DNA of 64,000 bases from Lachnospiraceae bacterium (GCA_009911175.1 QXWX01000002.1:1-64000), one strand, 5' to 3'; positions 51,853 to 61,670 are shown, counted from the stretch's first letter. The notes: generated by a model from the letters alone, not told the origin. Made by a program: numbers and translations.

Positions 51853-53145
51853 CTATTCTTCAAACCGCACCCTGACGGAATTTGCATGAGCCGTCAGCTG
51901 TTCCGCTTCCGCAAACTGCTCAATATCCTCATGCACCTGTTCCAACGCTTCTCTGGAATAGGCAATGATACTGGATTTTTTCAGAAAATCATCCACCGAC
52001 AGGGGCGAGAAAAACTTGGCCGTCCCGTTGGTGGGCAGGATATGGTTTGGTCCCGCGAAATAATCTCCCAGAGGTTCGCTGCTGTACTCCCCAATAAAAA
52101 TGGCTCCCGCATTGCGGATCTTGGTCATGACCTGATAGGGTTCCGCCGTCATGATCTCCAGATGCTCCGAGGCGATCTCGTTGGCCGCGTCGATGGCGTC
52201 CTCCATCGTATCCGCCACCAGGATATGCCCGTAATTGTCCAGTGACTTCTGGATGATCTCCCCCCTGGAAAGCTCCTGGATGAACCGGTCTGTTTCCCGG
52301 GATACCTGCTCTGCTAACTCCCTGCTGGTGGTCACCAGGATTGCCGACGCCAGCTCATCGTGCTCCGCCTGGGACAACAGGTCTGCCGCCACATACCGGG
52401 GATTGGCCGTCTCATCTGCCAGGACAAGGATCTCGCTCGGCCCTGCAATGGAGTCAATGCTGACATGTCCGTAAACCGCCTTTTTCGCCAGCGCCACATA
52501 GATATTGCCGGGCCCCACGATCTTATCCACCTTTGGGATGCTCTCTGTCCCGTAGGCCAGCGCCGCGACTGCCTGCGCTCCGCCCACCTTGTAGACCGCC
52601 GTCACCCCTGCCTCTTTTGCGGCAACCAGTGTGGTGGGATTCACCTTTCCGTCTTTTCCCGGAGGCGTCACCATGATGATCTCTTCCACCCCGGCCACCT
52701 TTGCGGGCATCACGTTCATCAGCACGGAGGAGGGATACACGGCCTTTCCGCCGGGTACGTAGACGCCCACCCGCCTTAACGCCGTAACTTTCTGCCCCAG
52801 CATAGTGCCGTCCGGCTTGCTGTCAAACCAACTGTACTGCATCTGCTTCTGATGGTAGGCTTCAATATTGGCCAGCGCCCTGCGGACGATCCGCAGCAGG
52901 TTTTCATCCATCTGCGCGTAAGCCTCCCGCACCTCTTCCTCTGTCACCAGGATATTCCCCGGGTTGATATCCGCCCCGTCAAATTTTTTGGTATAGTCAA
53001 AAACAGCCTCATCCTGTTTCTCCCGGACCGTGTCCAGAATCTCCTGGACACAGGCCTCATACTCTCCATAGCTATTGGGACTGCGTTTGAGCAGGTCCTC
53101 TAACAGGTTTTTCTTGGTATTCTCATCCAAACTCTCAATCCGCAT
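51853..53145 (-). CDS. hisD: Histidinol dehydrogenase
   Basis: A 430-residue zinc enzyme that oxidises histidinol to histidine in two NAD-dependent steps. Motifs: VGVYVPGGKAVYPSSVLMN, KVGGAQAVAALAYGTESIP, GPGNIYVALAK, SIAGPSEILVLAD and the zinc and catalytic site DLLSQAEHDELASA, ending near GPNHILPTNGTAKFFS. The start overlaps the end of hisG by 11 bases. Confidence 0.95.
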   Translation of the reverse strand: MRIESLDENTKKNLLEDLLKRSPNSYGEYEACVQEILDTVREKQDEAVFDYTKKFDGADINPGNILVTEEEVREAYAQMDENLLRIVRRALANIEAYHQKQMQYSWFDSKPDGTMLGQKVTALRRVGVYVPGGKAVYPSSVLMNVMPAKVAGVEEIIMVTPPGKDGKVNPTTLVAAKEAGVTAVYKVGGAQAVAALAYGTESIPKVDKIVGPGNIYVALAKKAVYGHVSIDSIAGPSEILVLADETANPRYVAADLLSQAEHDELASAILVTTSRELAEQVSRETDRFIQELSRGEIIQKSLDNYGHILVADTMEDAIDAANEIASEHLEIMTAEPYQVMTKIRNAGAIFIGEYSSEPLGDYFAGPNHILPTNGTAKFFSPLSVDDFLKKSSIIAYSREALEQVHEDIEQFAEAEQLTAHANSVRVRFEE

Positions 53146-53791
53146 GTTTTTCCTCCTGTAAAAGCGTTCTTAAACTGGTGATCAGCTCCCGCACCCGCTC
53201 ATTTTCCATCCGCATGCTCACCGGGTTGACGATCATCCGTGCGGACAGCGGGCAGACCTCCTCCAGCACGACCAGCCCGTTTTCCTTCAATGTAGATCCC
53301 GTCTCCACAATATCCACGATCACTTCCGACAGCCCCACGATGGGCGCCAGCTCGATAGATCCGTTCATCTTAATGATCTCCACGGTCTGATGCTTTTTAT
53401 TGTAAAAATAATCCTTTGCGATGTTGGGATACTTGGTTGCCACACGGATCAGCTCCCGGTGCTTTAGAAGCTCCGCCGTCTCCTGATATCCGCAGACACA
53501 CATCCGGCATGCCCCGAAGCCCAGATCCAGCACCTCATGGACCTTTCTGCCTTCCTCTACGATGGTGTCCTTTCCCACCACGCCGATATCCGCCGCTCCG
53601 TACTCCACATACGTCGGAACATCCGGTCCCTTGGCCAGAAAAAATTTCAGCTTCCGCTCTTCATTTTCAAAAATCAGCTTTCTGGAACTCTTATCCTTCA
53701 TCTCCTCGCAGGTGATCCCCAGCTTCTCCAGCATTTCCAGAGTCTTTTTCGCAAGCCTCCCTTTCGTCAGCGCAAATGTCAGATACTTCAT
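53135..53791 (-). CDS. hisG: ATP phosphoribosyltransferase, short form
   Basis: A 218-residue HisG of the short type that lacks the C-terminal regulatory domain (starts LTFALTKGRLAKKTLEMLEK; phosphate site ELAPIVGLSEVIVDIVETGSTLKENGL). It makes phosphoribosyl-ATP, the first committed step of histidine synthesis. Short HisG needs HisZ for activity and feedback control, and hisZ is directly upstream with a 4-base ATGA overlap. Confidence 0.95.
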   Translation of the reverse strand: MKYLTFALTKGRLAKKTLEMLEKLGITCEEMKDKSSRKLIFENEERKLKFFLAKGPDVPTYVEYGAADIGVVGKDTIVEEGRKVHEVLDLGFGACRMCVCGYQETAELLKHRELIRVATKYPNIAKDYFYNKKHQTVEIIKMNGSIELAPIVGLSEVIVDIVETGSTLKENGLVVLEEVCPLSARMIVNPVSMRMENERVRELITSLRTLLQEEKHAD

Positions 53792-55047
53792 TCCGTGACC
53801 CTCTCTTTTCCGTAGTCAACCGTCTTTTCCTTTCCGGTCCTGAAATTCACCAGCTCCACCGTGCCGTCCTCCTGCAGATACAGCATACTCACCGCCTGGG
53901 TGCGCATTCCATATTCCCGGAACTTCTCCTTATTCTCCGACGCCCCCCGCTTGAGCATCTCAATGCAGCGGCCCTTTTCCCGGAACTCACGCGCAAAGGA
54001 CAGTGCCCATTTCAGCGTCTTCTCCGTATAGACGATCAGATTGTTGTGCTTGGTTTCTATGGTAATCTTCTGGCGGCTCAGCGCGCTGGTCAGCTCATCC
54101 ACGATCATGGCAAATCCGATAGAAGGCGTCCGCTTGCCGAACTTCTCCAGCAGGTGGTCGTATCTTCCGCCCCGCACTACCGCATCTCCGGTTCCATACG
54201 TATAGGCCCGAAAAATGATGCCTGTATAGTACATATAGCTCCCGCTCATGCTCAGATCAAAGGAAATGTGCTTCTCCACGCCGTAATGGATCAATACCTG
54301 GTAAATCTTTAAAAGCCGCGCAATGGCAGCCTTCGCTTCCGGAGTCGGCGCAAGCCTTGCGGCCTCTGAGAGCACCTCCGCTCCGCCCATCAGCTCCGGG
54401 AGCGCAGAAAATGCCTCTTTGATCTCCTCCGATACGTCTTCCTGGTCCAGAATCTCTTCCACTCCGAAATAATTGCGGTTGTTGATCAGCGTAAAGATCT
54501 CCTCCGCAAGCGCTTCCGTAAATCCTGCCGCTACCATCAGCCCCCGGATAAAATTCACATGTCCGATGTTCACTTGAAATTCTGTCAGCCCGGCTCTTTT
54601 CAGTCCGTCCACAACCATGGCCAGCATCTCCGCGTCCGCCTCAATGGAGTCCTCGCCGATCAGCTCCGCCCCAAGCTGGGTGTTTTCCTTGAGCCTTCCC
54701 TGATAGCTGGAATGGTTGATAAACGTATTGCCCACATAGCACAGCCGCAGCGGACAGTCCTCCTCCTCGAACAGCGTAGCCGCAGCCCGGGCGATGGACG
54801 GTGTGATATCCGGACGCAAGGCAAGCGTATTGCCCTCCCGGTCAAAAAACTTATATAATTCCCTGGAGGAGATGGTCCCGATCTCCTTCCGGAACACGTC
54901 AAAATATTCAAACGTCGGGGTCTGGATGTCCTGATAGCCGTACAGGTGGAGCAGTTCATGAAGCTTTTCCTGAACCGCCAGTTTTTTCCTGCATTCCGTA
55001 CTGTAAATGTCCCGGACTCCCTCCGGTGTATGTAATTTCTGTTCCAT
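53788..55047 (-). CDS. hisZ: ATP phosphoribosyltransferase regulatory subunit
   Basis: A 419-residue paralogue of histidyl-tRNA synthetase. It starts LHTPEGVRDIYSTECRKKLA, with a class II-like core (RPDITPSIARAAATLFEEE, GAELIGEDSIEADAEML) and a shortened C-terminus. Coupling to short hisG supports HisZ rather than HisRS. It forms a hetero-octamer with HisG and senses histidine. It is first in the operon with a consensus promoter upstream. Confidence 0.93.
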   Translation of the reverse strand: MEQKLHTPEGVRDIYSTECRKKLAVQEKLHELLHLYGYQDIQTPTFEYFDVFRKEIGTISSRELYKFFDREGNTLALRPDITPSIARAAATLFEEEDCPLRLCYVGNTFINHSSYQGRLKENTQLGAELIGEDSIEADAEMLAMVVDGLKRAGLTEFQVNIGHVNFIRGLMVAAGFTEALAEEIFTLINNRNYFGVEEILDQEDVSEEIKEAFSALPELMGGAEVLSEAARLAPTPEAKAAIARLLKIYQVLIHYGVEKHISFDLSMSGSYMYYTGIIFRAYTYGTGDAVVRGGRYDHLLEKFGKRTPSIGFAMIVDELTSALSRQKITIETKHNNLIVYTEKTLKWALSFAREFREKGRCIEMLKRGASENKEKFREYGMRTQAVSMLYLQEDGTVELVNFRTGKEKTVDYGKERVTE

Positions 55048-55096
55048 AATTATAGAACCCTTTCTTTACTTCGCTACAGTGCTAAAATCTTCTGTC

Positions 55097-55125
55097 ATTA
55101 TACGAAGTTTCGATTCGAATGTCAA
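55097..55125 (-). promoter_or_regulatory. his operon promoter
   Basis: Reading leftward, TTGACA (55120-55125) and TATAAT (55097-55102) are both perfect, with a 17-base spacer. The -35 overlaps the recU stop codon. No T-box is seen in the short leader. Confidence 0.85.
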
Positions 55126-55655
55126 TCCCTGCTGTCCAAATCCTTCTGAATATAGTCCAGGTAGGGGACAAAGCAGTTATTTTTCAGTGACATAAAATAT
55201 TCCTCATTCAGTTCGTCAAACCGGATACTTTTGCGCCCTCCCTCCTGAGCGCGGTCCCAGAACCTTCGGATTTCCGCATATTTCATATAATACAGCCTGT
55301 TTTTTCCGCTGTAGTAGATCAATAAAAAAGAAATCCCGCCCTGGCGTTCAAACTTTTCCATAAAACGGATCTGGTGCTCATGCACATTCTGCAGAGGGAA
55401 GGTATCCACTGAGCATTCCTTGGCATCAAAGCAGACTGGAATCCCCTGAACCGCCCCGATATAATCCACTGTACTGATCTTGTCAAAATATGCCAGCGTG
55501 ATATGCCGGTGCTCCTTGTCGATCTGTACCGGAGTAATGGGGGTGGGAATCTTCTGGATCAGCGCCAGATTCCATTCCTCATACCGTTCATTTGTCCGGT
55601 TGATCAGATCCTCCAGGGTAGATCCCCTGAGGCCGCGCGAGTTCCATGTCGCCAT
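55122..55655 (-). CDS. recU: Holliday junction resolvase RecU
   Basis: A 177-residue RecU: N-terminal WNSRGLRGSTLEDLINRTNE, nuclease core with STVDYIGAVQGIPVCFDAKEC holding the Asp, Glu and Lys of the PD-(D/E)XK site, and FLLIYYSGKNRLYYM. It cleaves four-way junctions during recombination and chromosome segregation in Firmicutes. It usually neighbours a penicillin-binding protein gene, but here it follows an RNA pseudouridine synthase. Confidence 0.93.
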   Translation of the reverse strand: MATWNSRGLRGSTLEDLINRTNERYEEWNLALIQKIPTPITPVQIDKEHRHITLAYFDKISTVDYIGAVQGIPVCFDAKECSVDTFPLQNVHEHQIRFMEKFERQGGISFLLIYYSGKNRLYYMKYAEIRRFWDRAQEGGRKSIRFDELNEEYFMSLKNNCFVPYLDYIQKDLDSRD

Positions 55656-55751
55656 ATTGTCCTGCTCCTTTATCCTTCTGAATAATTTTCATCTTTTCCT
55701 GCCTTCTGCCCAGTGACAGCGGCCGACCTATCTTCGTCCTCTGCCGTTTCC

Positions 55752-56750
55752 TCAAAAAATCTCCGAATATCCCGTCTTTTCCCGGCAGATGCGCTGAAAC
55801 AAGTCCGGCGGAGGCGCCTGAAACTCTCTGCCCGACAGATATCCCAGCGCGCCTTCCGTATTCGGCATTCGAAGCCTCCACGCATGAAGAAGCTGAGATT
55901 TCAGGCCATACTGCTTTTGATAAATGTCGTTGATCCTGCGGATCCCATACTTATAATCCCCCAGGATCGGATGCCCCTTTGACGCGAGATGGGCGCGGAT
56001 CTGGTGGGGCTTTCCGGTCACCAAATGGACTTCCAGAAGCGTACATTCCCCGCCTGACGCAAGGGGACGGTATTCGGTCTCGATCCGGACACCTCCCGGC
56101 ATCTCATGCTCCGCTATCCGGACATAATTTGTCTTTTCCTCCTTCACCAGATATCCTTTGACGGCTTCCGGCTGTTTTACTTTTCCATAAACCAGGCAGA
56201 GGTAATATTTTCCAATGGAACGCTCCTTAAAAAAGCGGCTCAGCTCCTGCAGGCCTGCCAAGCTCTTTCCGGCAGCGAGGATCCCGCTGGTGTTCCGGTC
56301 CAGCCGGTTGCAGACCGAGGGCCGGAAAGTCTTTAATTCTTCTTTTGTCAACGCGCCTGTGTCCAGCAGATACCAGGTCAGATGCTCCACGGCGGATACG
56401 TCCTCCTCCCGGGCCTTCTGGGACAGCATCCCCGCCGGCTTGTTCAGCAGAAGCACATGGGTGTCCTCGTAGAGGATATCCAAAGCTTTTGCCCTGCCTG
56501 CATGTACACCCTGAGTGCGGTCCGACGCATTCCCCGAAAATTTTTCTATGGTTTCTTCCGAAAGGAACAGCTTTACTGCATCTCCCTGAGAAAGTTTTTC
56601 GGATCCGGACGCCTTTTTTCCGTTTAATGTGATATTCTTTTTCCGAAGCATTTTATACAGGAAGCTTTTGGGCGCCTCCTTCAAAAATTTTGCCAGCAGT
56701 TTGTCCAGCCGCTGGCCCGCCTCATTTTCCGTAACGCGAATTTCCCGCAC
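55752..56750 (-). CDS. RluA-family pseudouridine synthase
   Basis: An S4 domain (GQRLDKLLAKFLKEAPKSFLYKMLRKKNITLNGKK) is followed by the catalytic domain with Asp in VCNRLDRNTSGILAAGKS and the RluA block VTGKPHQIRAHLASKGHPIL. It isomerises specific uridines in rRNA or tRNA; the target (RluC- or RluD-like) cannot be told. GTG 56750 is chosen as start because GGAGGA stands just before it and the S4 domain begins a few residues later. Confidence 0.9.
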   Translation of the reverse strand: MREIRVTENEAGQRLDKLLAKFLKEAPKSFLYKMLRKKNITLNGKKASGSEKLSQGDAVKLFLSEETIEKFSGNASDRTQGVHAGRAKALDILYEDTHVLLLNKPAGMLSQKAREEDVSAVEHLTWYLLDTGALTKEELKTFRPSVCNRLDRNTSGILAAGKSLAGLQELSRFFKERSIGKYYLCLVYGKVKQPEAVKGYLVKEEKTNYVRIAEHEMPGGVRIETEYRPLASGGECTLLEVHLVTGKPHQIRAHLASKGHPILGDYKYGIRRINDIYQKQYGLKSQLLHAWRLRMPNTEGALGYLSGREFQAPPPDLFQRICREKTGYSEIF

Positions 56751-56852
56751 GTCTCTCCTCCGTTCCTGAAAACGATTCTTTCCTGCAAGGTTCTGTCCGA
56801 AAAACCGGTTTCTGGTTTTTACACCCATGCAGCAAAGGCCCCATCTGCATTT

Positions 56853-57431
56853 CTACAGAGAAAGATTCATGATCACATGCGCAATCTGCCCTTCCTCTTC
56901 TTTCGTATCTGCCTTTTCTACGGCCGCAATATTCTCCAGCCCTTCCACGATGGAGAGGAATTGCTTATACTGGTCGTACATCTTAACAGAAACCTCGGGA
57001 AAATCGTTCTGGCGCAGCATCTTCCGCAGATAAGCCGCTGTCTCCTGCAGGTCCGCTTTTTTTCCGGTGGTATATCCGTAGACCTTTTGATGGGAGATCA
57101 CCATGCAGTCGATGGGCATGATCTTCTCCGTGCTTGTCACCACCAGGTCATAGATCACCGTCAAATGCGGCGCTTTTGTCCCGATCTCGTCAGGCAGAGC
57201 CGGATCCACCGTCTTATAAGGGATCCGCGTGATGACCCCCACCAACGCCTTGCAGGCGGGAAGGCATCCCACCACGGCGACCACCGTCAGCAGGTTCTTT
57301 TTGGAATGGGTCTGGCTGTAGCCCAGCAGAAATACGGCGATTACGATGGCAAAATATACCACTGTACGCAGGATCTCAATCTTTAGTTTTTCGCGCAGAT
57401 AACCCGGCGTTCCTTTTTCATATTTTATCAT
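56853..57431 (-). CDS. Unknown two-helix membrane protein
   Basis: A 192-residue protein with two N-terminal membrane helices (VVYFAIVIAVFLLGYS and LLTVVAVVGCLPACKALVGV) and a soluble C-terminal domain (MPIDCMVISHQKVYGYTTGK) that I do not recognise. ATG 57431 overlaps the stop of the SDR gene (ATGA), so the two are translationally coupled. Function unknown. Confidence 0.75.
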   Translation of the reverse strand: MIKYEKGTPGYLREKLKIEILRTVVYFAIVIAVFLLGYSQTHSKKNLLTVVAVVGCLPACKALVGVITRIPYKTVDPALPDEIGTKAPHLTVIYDLVVTSTEKIMPIDCMVISHQKVYGYTTGKKADLQETAAYLRKMLRQNDFPEVSVKMYDQYKQFLSIVEGLENIAAVEKADTKEEEGQIAHVIMNLSL

Positions 57432-58192
57432 GGTTTCCCTCCCATAAAAGCTAATATCAGACGATGAGGCAGCAGCTTGGACGCCGCGTGGGCGCACTTC
57501 ATGGGCAGCCCGTATACGGAAATATCCTTTCCTGCCCGACTGTCCAGCAGAGCCTTCCTCACCACACCCTGGGGCCGGACCTTCACCAGCTTTTTCAGCG
57601 GATTGTCCAGTTCCCCAGAAACCCGGAAAAATTCCGTATCCACCGGCCCCGGGCAGACTGCGGTGACATAGATCCCCCGTCTTTTCAGCTCCGCCCTCAG
57701 GCTTCTGGAAAAGCTCAGCACGTACGCTTTGGTCGCCGCGTAAACCGCAAAAGAAGGCTGGGGAGAAAAGGCAGCGGCGCTTGCCATCTGGATGATCCTG
57801 CTGCCTCTGGAAAGACAGGGCAGGCAGCAAAATGTGATCCTGGAAAGCGCGGTGCAGTTCAGCTCGATCATTTCCGCCTGCGCAGTCTTATCTTCCTCCA
57901 AAATGTCTTCCACCGTCCCGCTTTTCCCGAAGCCGGCGCCGTTCACCAGCATCCGGATATCCGGCGCTTCTTCCCGAAGCAGCTTTTCCAGCTTCTCATA
58001 CACCTCTTCCCGGAGCAGATCCCCCTCCAGGATCCGGATCGGGACCCTGGAAAGCTGGTTCAGCTCCTGGAGTCTGTGCCCTCTGCGGGCGATCACCCAG
58101 ATCTCATCCAGATTCCGATAAAAATGTCCCATCTGCTTTACAAATTCTCTCCCGATGCCGGAAGATGCCCCTGTCACTACCGCAATTTTCAT
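57428..58192 (-). CDS. Short-chain dehydrogenase/reductase
   Basis: A 254-residue classical SDR. Cofactor motif VVTGASSGIGREFVKQ, NGAG-type motif VNGAGFGKSG, Ser in IIQMASAAAF and YAATKAYVLSFSRSL with the catalytic Tyr and Lys. It resembles the DltE/YqjQ-like group. Substrate unknown. The start at 58192 follows AAGGAGG at a slightly long distance. Confidence 0.88.
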   Translation of the reverse strand: MKIAVVTGASSGIGREFVKQMGHFYRNLDEIWVIARRGHRLQELNQLSRVPIRILEGDLLREEVYEKLEKLLREEAPDIRMLVNGAGFGKSGTVEDILEEDKTAQAEMIELNCTALSRITFCCLPCLSRGSRIIQMASAAAFSPQPSFAVYAATKAYVLSFSRSLRAELKRRGIYVTAVCPGPVDTEFFRVSGELDNPLKKLVKVRPQGVVRKALLDSRAGKDISVYGLPMKCAHAASKLLPHRLILAFMGGKP

Positions 58193-58226
58193 AACCTGAC
58201 TGCCTCCTTGCACGATTGCTCCCCCT

Positions 58227-60179
58227 TCATCTTTTTCCGCTTCTCTTAAGTTCTCTCCTGCCTTCCTGATGTTCTCTTTTGATTTCCGGATTCCTTCTTT
58301 TGATCTCCTGATCTTTTCTTCCCGAACGCTTCCCTTTCCTTCTCGCTTCCGGCTCTTTCTTTTGAGCCTTCTCCCCGGACAGCTTCTTCGGCCGAATCAG
58401 ACATTTTTGATCAAATCCGATCAGGTCCGTGCGTCCGGCCTTGATGAGCGCTTCCTTCACCAGGTCATAATTGGCCGGATTCCGGTATTGGATCAACGCT
58501 CTCTGCATGGCCTTCTCATGAGGATTCTTCGGTACATAGACCGGCTTCATCGTCCGGGGATCCAATCCCGTATAATACATGCAGGTGGATATGGTGGACG
58601 GCGTGGGATAAAAATCCTGCACCTGCTCCGGCATATACCCCATGTCCCTGCAGAATTCCGCAAGTTCCACGGCCTCCTTCCAGGAAGAGCCCGGATGGGA
58701 GGACATCAGATAGGGAACCAGATACTGCTCCTTCTGAAGCCTCCGGTTCATCTTCACAAACCGATCCACAAATTGCTGATATACCTGATTCTTCGGTTTT
58801 CCCATCAATTCCAGCACCCCGTCCGACACATGCTCGGGAGCCACCTTTAGCTGCCCGCTCACATGATGGCTGCAAAGCTCCCGCAAAAAAGCCGGATCCG
58901 AATCCGCAAGCAGATAATCGAACCGGATCCCGGACCGGATAAAGACCTTTTTCACTCCCGGAAGCTCTCTCAATGCACGGAGGATGTCCACGTATTCCCT
59001 GTGGTCCGCCTGCAGATTTTTACAGGGCTTCGGGAACAGACACTGTTTCTTCGGGCAGACGCCAAGCTCCCATTGCTTTTCGCAGGACGGATGACGGAAG
59101 TTCGCCGTGGGGCCTCCCACATCATGGATATATCCCTTAAAATCCGTTTCCTTTGTCATCTGTCTGGCTTCCTCCAGCAGGGATTCCCGGCTCCTGCTCT
59201 GTACGATCCTTCCCTGATGGAAGGTCAGGGCACAGAAGCTGCAGCCGCCGAAGCATCCCCGGCTGCCGGTCAGGCTGAACCGGACCTCTTCAATAGCCGG
59301 TACGCCGCCCAGCGCCTGATAGGACGGATGAAAGGTTCGCATATAAGGCAGTCCGTAGATATCATCCATTTCCATCTGCGTCAGGGGCTTTGCCGGAGGA
59401 TTCTGTACCACATAGACATTTCCCGGGTAAGATTCCGCAAGCCGCCTTCCGGAAAACGGATCCGTATTGCAGTACTGGATATAGAAGCTTTTGGCATATT
59501 CCCGCTTATCCCGCCGCATTTCCTCAAAGGACGGCAAAAGCAGTGCGTCGTATACCGAATCCAGACTCCGTGTCCTGACTACCGTTCCTTCGATATAAGT
59601 CAGATCCCTGACAGAAATGCCCGCCTCCAGAGCTTCCGCGATCTCCACGATGGAACGCTCCCCCATGCCGTAAGAGATCATGTCTGCTCCGGAATCCAGA
59701 AGGATGGAATGCTTCAGCCTGTCCGACCAGTAATCATAGTGCGCAAGCCGCCGAAGACTGGCCTCGATCCCGCCCAGGATCACGGGCGTATGCTTGTAGG
59801 TCCTGCGGATCAGATTGCCGTAGACCACTGCCGCATAGTCCGGCCGCTTTCCCATGACACCGCCCGGGGTATAGGCATCCGCTGCCCGCCGTTTTCTGGA
59901 AACCGCATAATGGTTGACCATGGAATCCATATTTCCCGCAGACACGAGAAACGCAAGCCTTGGCTCCCCGTATACTGTGATACTTCTGTCATCCTTCCAG
60001 TCCGGCTGGGACAGGATGGCCACCCGGTAGCCGCGGCTTTCCAGGAGCCGGCTGATGATGGCATGTCCAAAGGAGGGATGATCCACATAGGCATCCCCGA
60101 TTACATAGACAAAATCCACCTGGTCCCATCCGCGCGCCTCCATATCCTCCCGGCAAAGCGGTAAAAATTTCTGTTCCAT
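58227..60179 (-). CDS. YgiQ-family radical SAM protein
   Basis: A 650-residue UPF0313/YgiQ protein. N-terminal B12-binding-like region (VIGDAYVDHPSFGHAIISRL), radical SAM cluster motif SLTGSRGCFGGCSFCALTFHQG (CxxxCxxC), and the late block DFYPTPSTISTCMYYTGLDP. The last 50 residues are a basic tail of KR- and RR-rich repeats. The reaction is not known; members bind a 4Fe-4S cluster and S-adenosylmethionine. Confidence 0.93.
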   Translation of the reverse strand: MEQKFLPLCREDMEARGWDQVDFVYVIGDAYVDHPSFGHAIISRLLESRGYRVAILSQPDWKDDRSITVYGEPRLAFLVSAGNMDSMVNHYAVSRKRRAADAYTPGGVMGKRPDYAAVVYGNLIRRTYKHTPVILGGIEASLRRLAHYDYWSDRLKHSILLDSGADMISYGMGERSIVEIAEALEAGISVRDLTYIEGTVVRTRSLDSVYDALLLPSFEEMRRDKREYAKSFYIQYCNTDPFSGRRLAESYPGNVYVVQNPPAKPLTQMEMDDIYGLPYMRTFHPSYQALGGVPAIEEVRFSLTGSRGCFGGCSFCALTFHQGRIVQSRSRESLLEEARQMTKETDFKGYIHDVGGPTANFRHPSCEKQWELGVCPKKQCLFPKPCKNLQADHREYVDILRALRELPGVKKVFIRSGIRFDYLLADSDPAFLRELCSHHVSGQLKVAPEHVSDGVLELMGKPKNQVYQQFVDRFVKMNRRLQKEQYLVPYLMSSHPGSSWKEAVELAEFCRDMGYMPEQVQDFYPTPSTISTCMYYTGLDPRTMKPVYVPKNPHEKAMQRALIQYRNPANYDLVKEALIKAGRTDLIGFDQKCLIRPKKLSGEKAQKKEPEARRKGKRSGRKDQEIKRRNPEIKREHQEGRRELKRSGKR

Positions 60180-60263
60180 CTTTTTACTCCATACAATCCT
60201 TCACCATGCAAAAGCGGCAAGCCAGCCCTTGCATTGGTTTTGCAAGTGAAACGCTTTGTTCCG

Positions 60264-60950
60264 TCAGACTCTTTCTGCTCTCCTGCAGATTTCATAGGTT
60301 CCGTCCCAGATTTCTCTGTAATCCCGGATATAATAATCCGACAGCTTTCGTTTCTCGGCTTCACAGGGGGCGGAAAACAGATCATCGACTGCGCACACAC
60401 TCATGCCCGCGCGCTTTCCGGCCCGGATCCCGTTCGGAATATCCTCAAATACCAGACATTCCCGCGGCAGAACCTCCATCTCCATGGCTGCTTTTAAGTA
60501 GACATCCGGGGCAGGCTTTCCGTTTTGTACTTCATCGGATGTAATGACTGCAGAAAAATAATCCCGGATATGCAGGGCGTCCAGAGCCGTAAATGCCAGC
60601 TCCCGGGAATTGCTGGTGGCGATCCCCATGAGGATTCCCCGCCGCTTCATCCGCTCCAAAAATTCCCCCGCCCCCGGCTTTAACGGCACACGGGTCCGGT
60701 ACAGCTCCCGGGTCATCTCGGTCCATTCCCTGCAGATATCCTCCACGGCACAGTCCAAAACCGGAAACTGATCCAGAAAATACTGCGCCGTCTGCACATA
60801 GCTCATTCCCTCGATATCTTTATGAAAGGTTTCCGGCGGGGTGATCTTATGCTTCTTCATATATTCCCGGTCCACCTCCGGCCACATCCACATCGAATCC
60901 ACCAGAGATCCGTCCATATCAAATATAACTGCCTTTTTTTCTTTTAACAT
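60264..60950 (-). CDS. HAD-family hydrolase, beta-phosphoglucomutase-like
   Basis: A 228-residue HAD phosphatase with motif I VIFDMDGSLVDSM, motif II MGIATSNSRE, motif III lysine in NGKPAPDVYLKAA and motif IV VFEDIPNGIRAG. The helical cap lies between residues 15 and 90. It dephosphorylates or isomerises a sugar phosphate or similar compound. It overlaps the upstream pseudouridine synthase gene by 7 bases (ATGTTAA). Confidence 0.9.
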   Translation of the reverse strand: MLKEKKAVIFDMDGSLVDSMWMWPEVDREYMKKHKITPPETFHKDIEGMSYVQTAQYFLDQFPVLDCAVEDICREWTEMTRELYRTRVPLKPGAGEFLERMKRRGILMGIATSNSRELAFTALDALHIRDYFSAVITSDEVQNGKPAPDVYLKAAMEMEVLPRECLVFEDIPNGIRAGKRAGMSVCAVDDLFSAPCEAEKRKLSDYYIRDYREIWDGTYEICRRAERV

Positions 60951-61651
60951 AGTATATCCATCTCCTGCGTATTTAATGTCCGGTATTCTCCCGGTTTCAG
61001 CGATTCGTCCAGCACAAGCGGCCCCATCCGCAGGCGTTTCAGATACAGCACTTCCTTGCCGGCTGCCTGAAACATCCGCTTGACCTGATGGAATTTTCCC
61101 TCCCGGATGGTCAGCTCAATCTCTGAGATCTCTCCGGCTTCCAGAATACGAAGTTCGGAAGGAAGGGTCCGTTTTTTTTCTCCGATATCAACGCCCTGGC
61201 GGAAGCATTCCACATCCTCCTCTGTGACTCTGCCCCGGATCCTTGCAAAATAAACCTTGTCCACATGCTTCTTCGGAGACAGCAGCCGATGGGCCAGATC
61301 CCCGTCATTGGTGATGAGCAGAAGCCCTTCCGTATCCTTATCCAGACGCCCTACCGGAAACAGGTCTTTGCGCATCCGGCTTTCGATCAGATCCACGACG
61401 CAGCGTTCTTTTGTGTCCTCAGTCGCGGAGATCACGCCTGCGGGCTTGTTCAGCATATAGTATTCAAACTCCCGGTAAGCCGCCGGCTGTCCGCCAAACA
61501 GCACCTGATCCGCTTCCGTATCCACCTTATATTCCGGCTCCCGTATGGTCTGTGCATTGACCTGCGCCAGCCCTTTGCGGATTGCTTTCTTCACTTCACT
61601 CCGGGTCCCCAGCCCCATGTCTGCCAGAAATTTATCCAGACGCAGCTTCAT
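60944..61651 (-). CDS. RsuA/RluB-family 16S/23S rRNA pseudouridine synthase
   Basis: A 235-residue enzyme: S4 domain (MKLRLDKFLADMGLGTRSEVKKAIRKG), catalytic Asp in LFPVGRLDKDTEGLLLITNDG, and the family block EGKFHQVKRMFQAAGKEVLYL. The size and the sequence around LKRLRMGPLVL favour RsuA, which modifies 16S rRNA. The start at 61651 follows AAGGGGG. A REP-like palindrome lies just upstream. Confidence 0.9.
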   Translation of the reverse strand: MKLRLDKFLADMGLGTRSEVKKAIRKGLAQVNAQTIREPEYKVDTEADQVLFGGQPAAYREFEYYMLNKPAGVISATEDTKERCVVDLIESRMRKDLFPVGRLDKDTEGLLLITNDGDLAHRLLSPKKHVDKVYFARIRGRVTEEDVECFRQGVDIGEKKRTLPSELRILEAGEISEIELTIREGKFHQVKRMFQAAGKEVLYLKRLRMGPLVLDESLKPGEYRTLNTQEMDILC

Positions 61652-61670
61652 ACTTGTCCCCCTTCCACGC

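Noticed and set aside
55048..55096. T-box before the his operon
   Set aside because: The leader from the consensus promoter to hisZ is about 45 bases, far too short.
58863..60164. 433-codon + strand frame opposite ygiQ
   Set aside because: Same pattern as above; the radical SAM gene on the - strand is clear.
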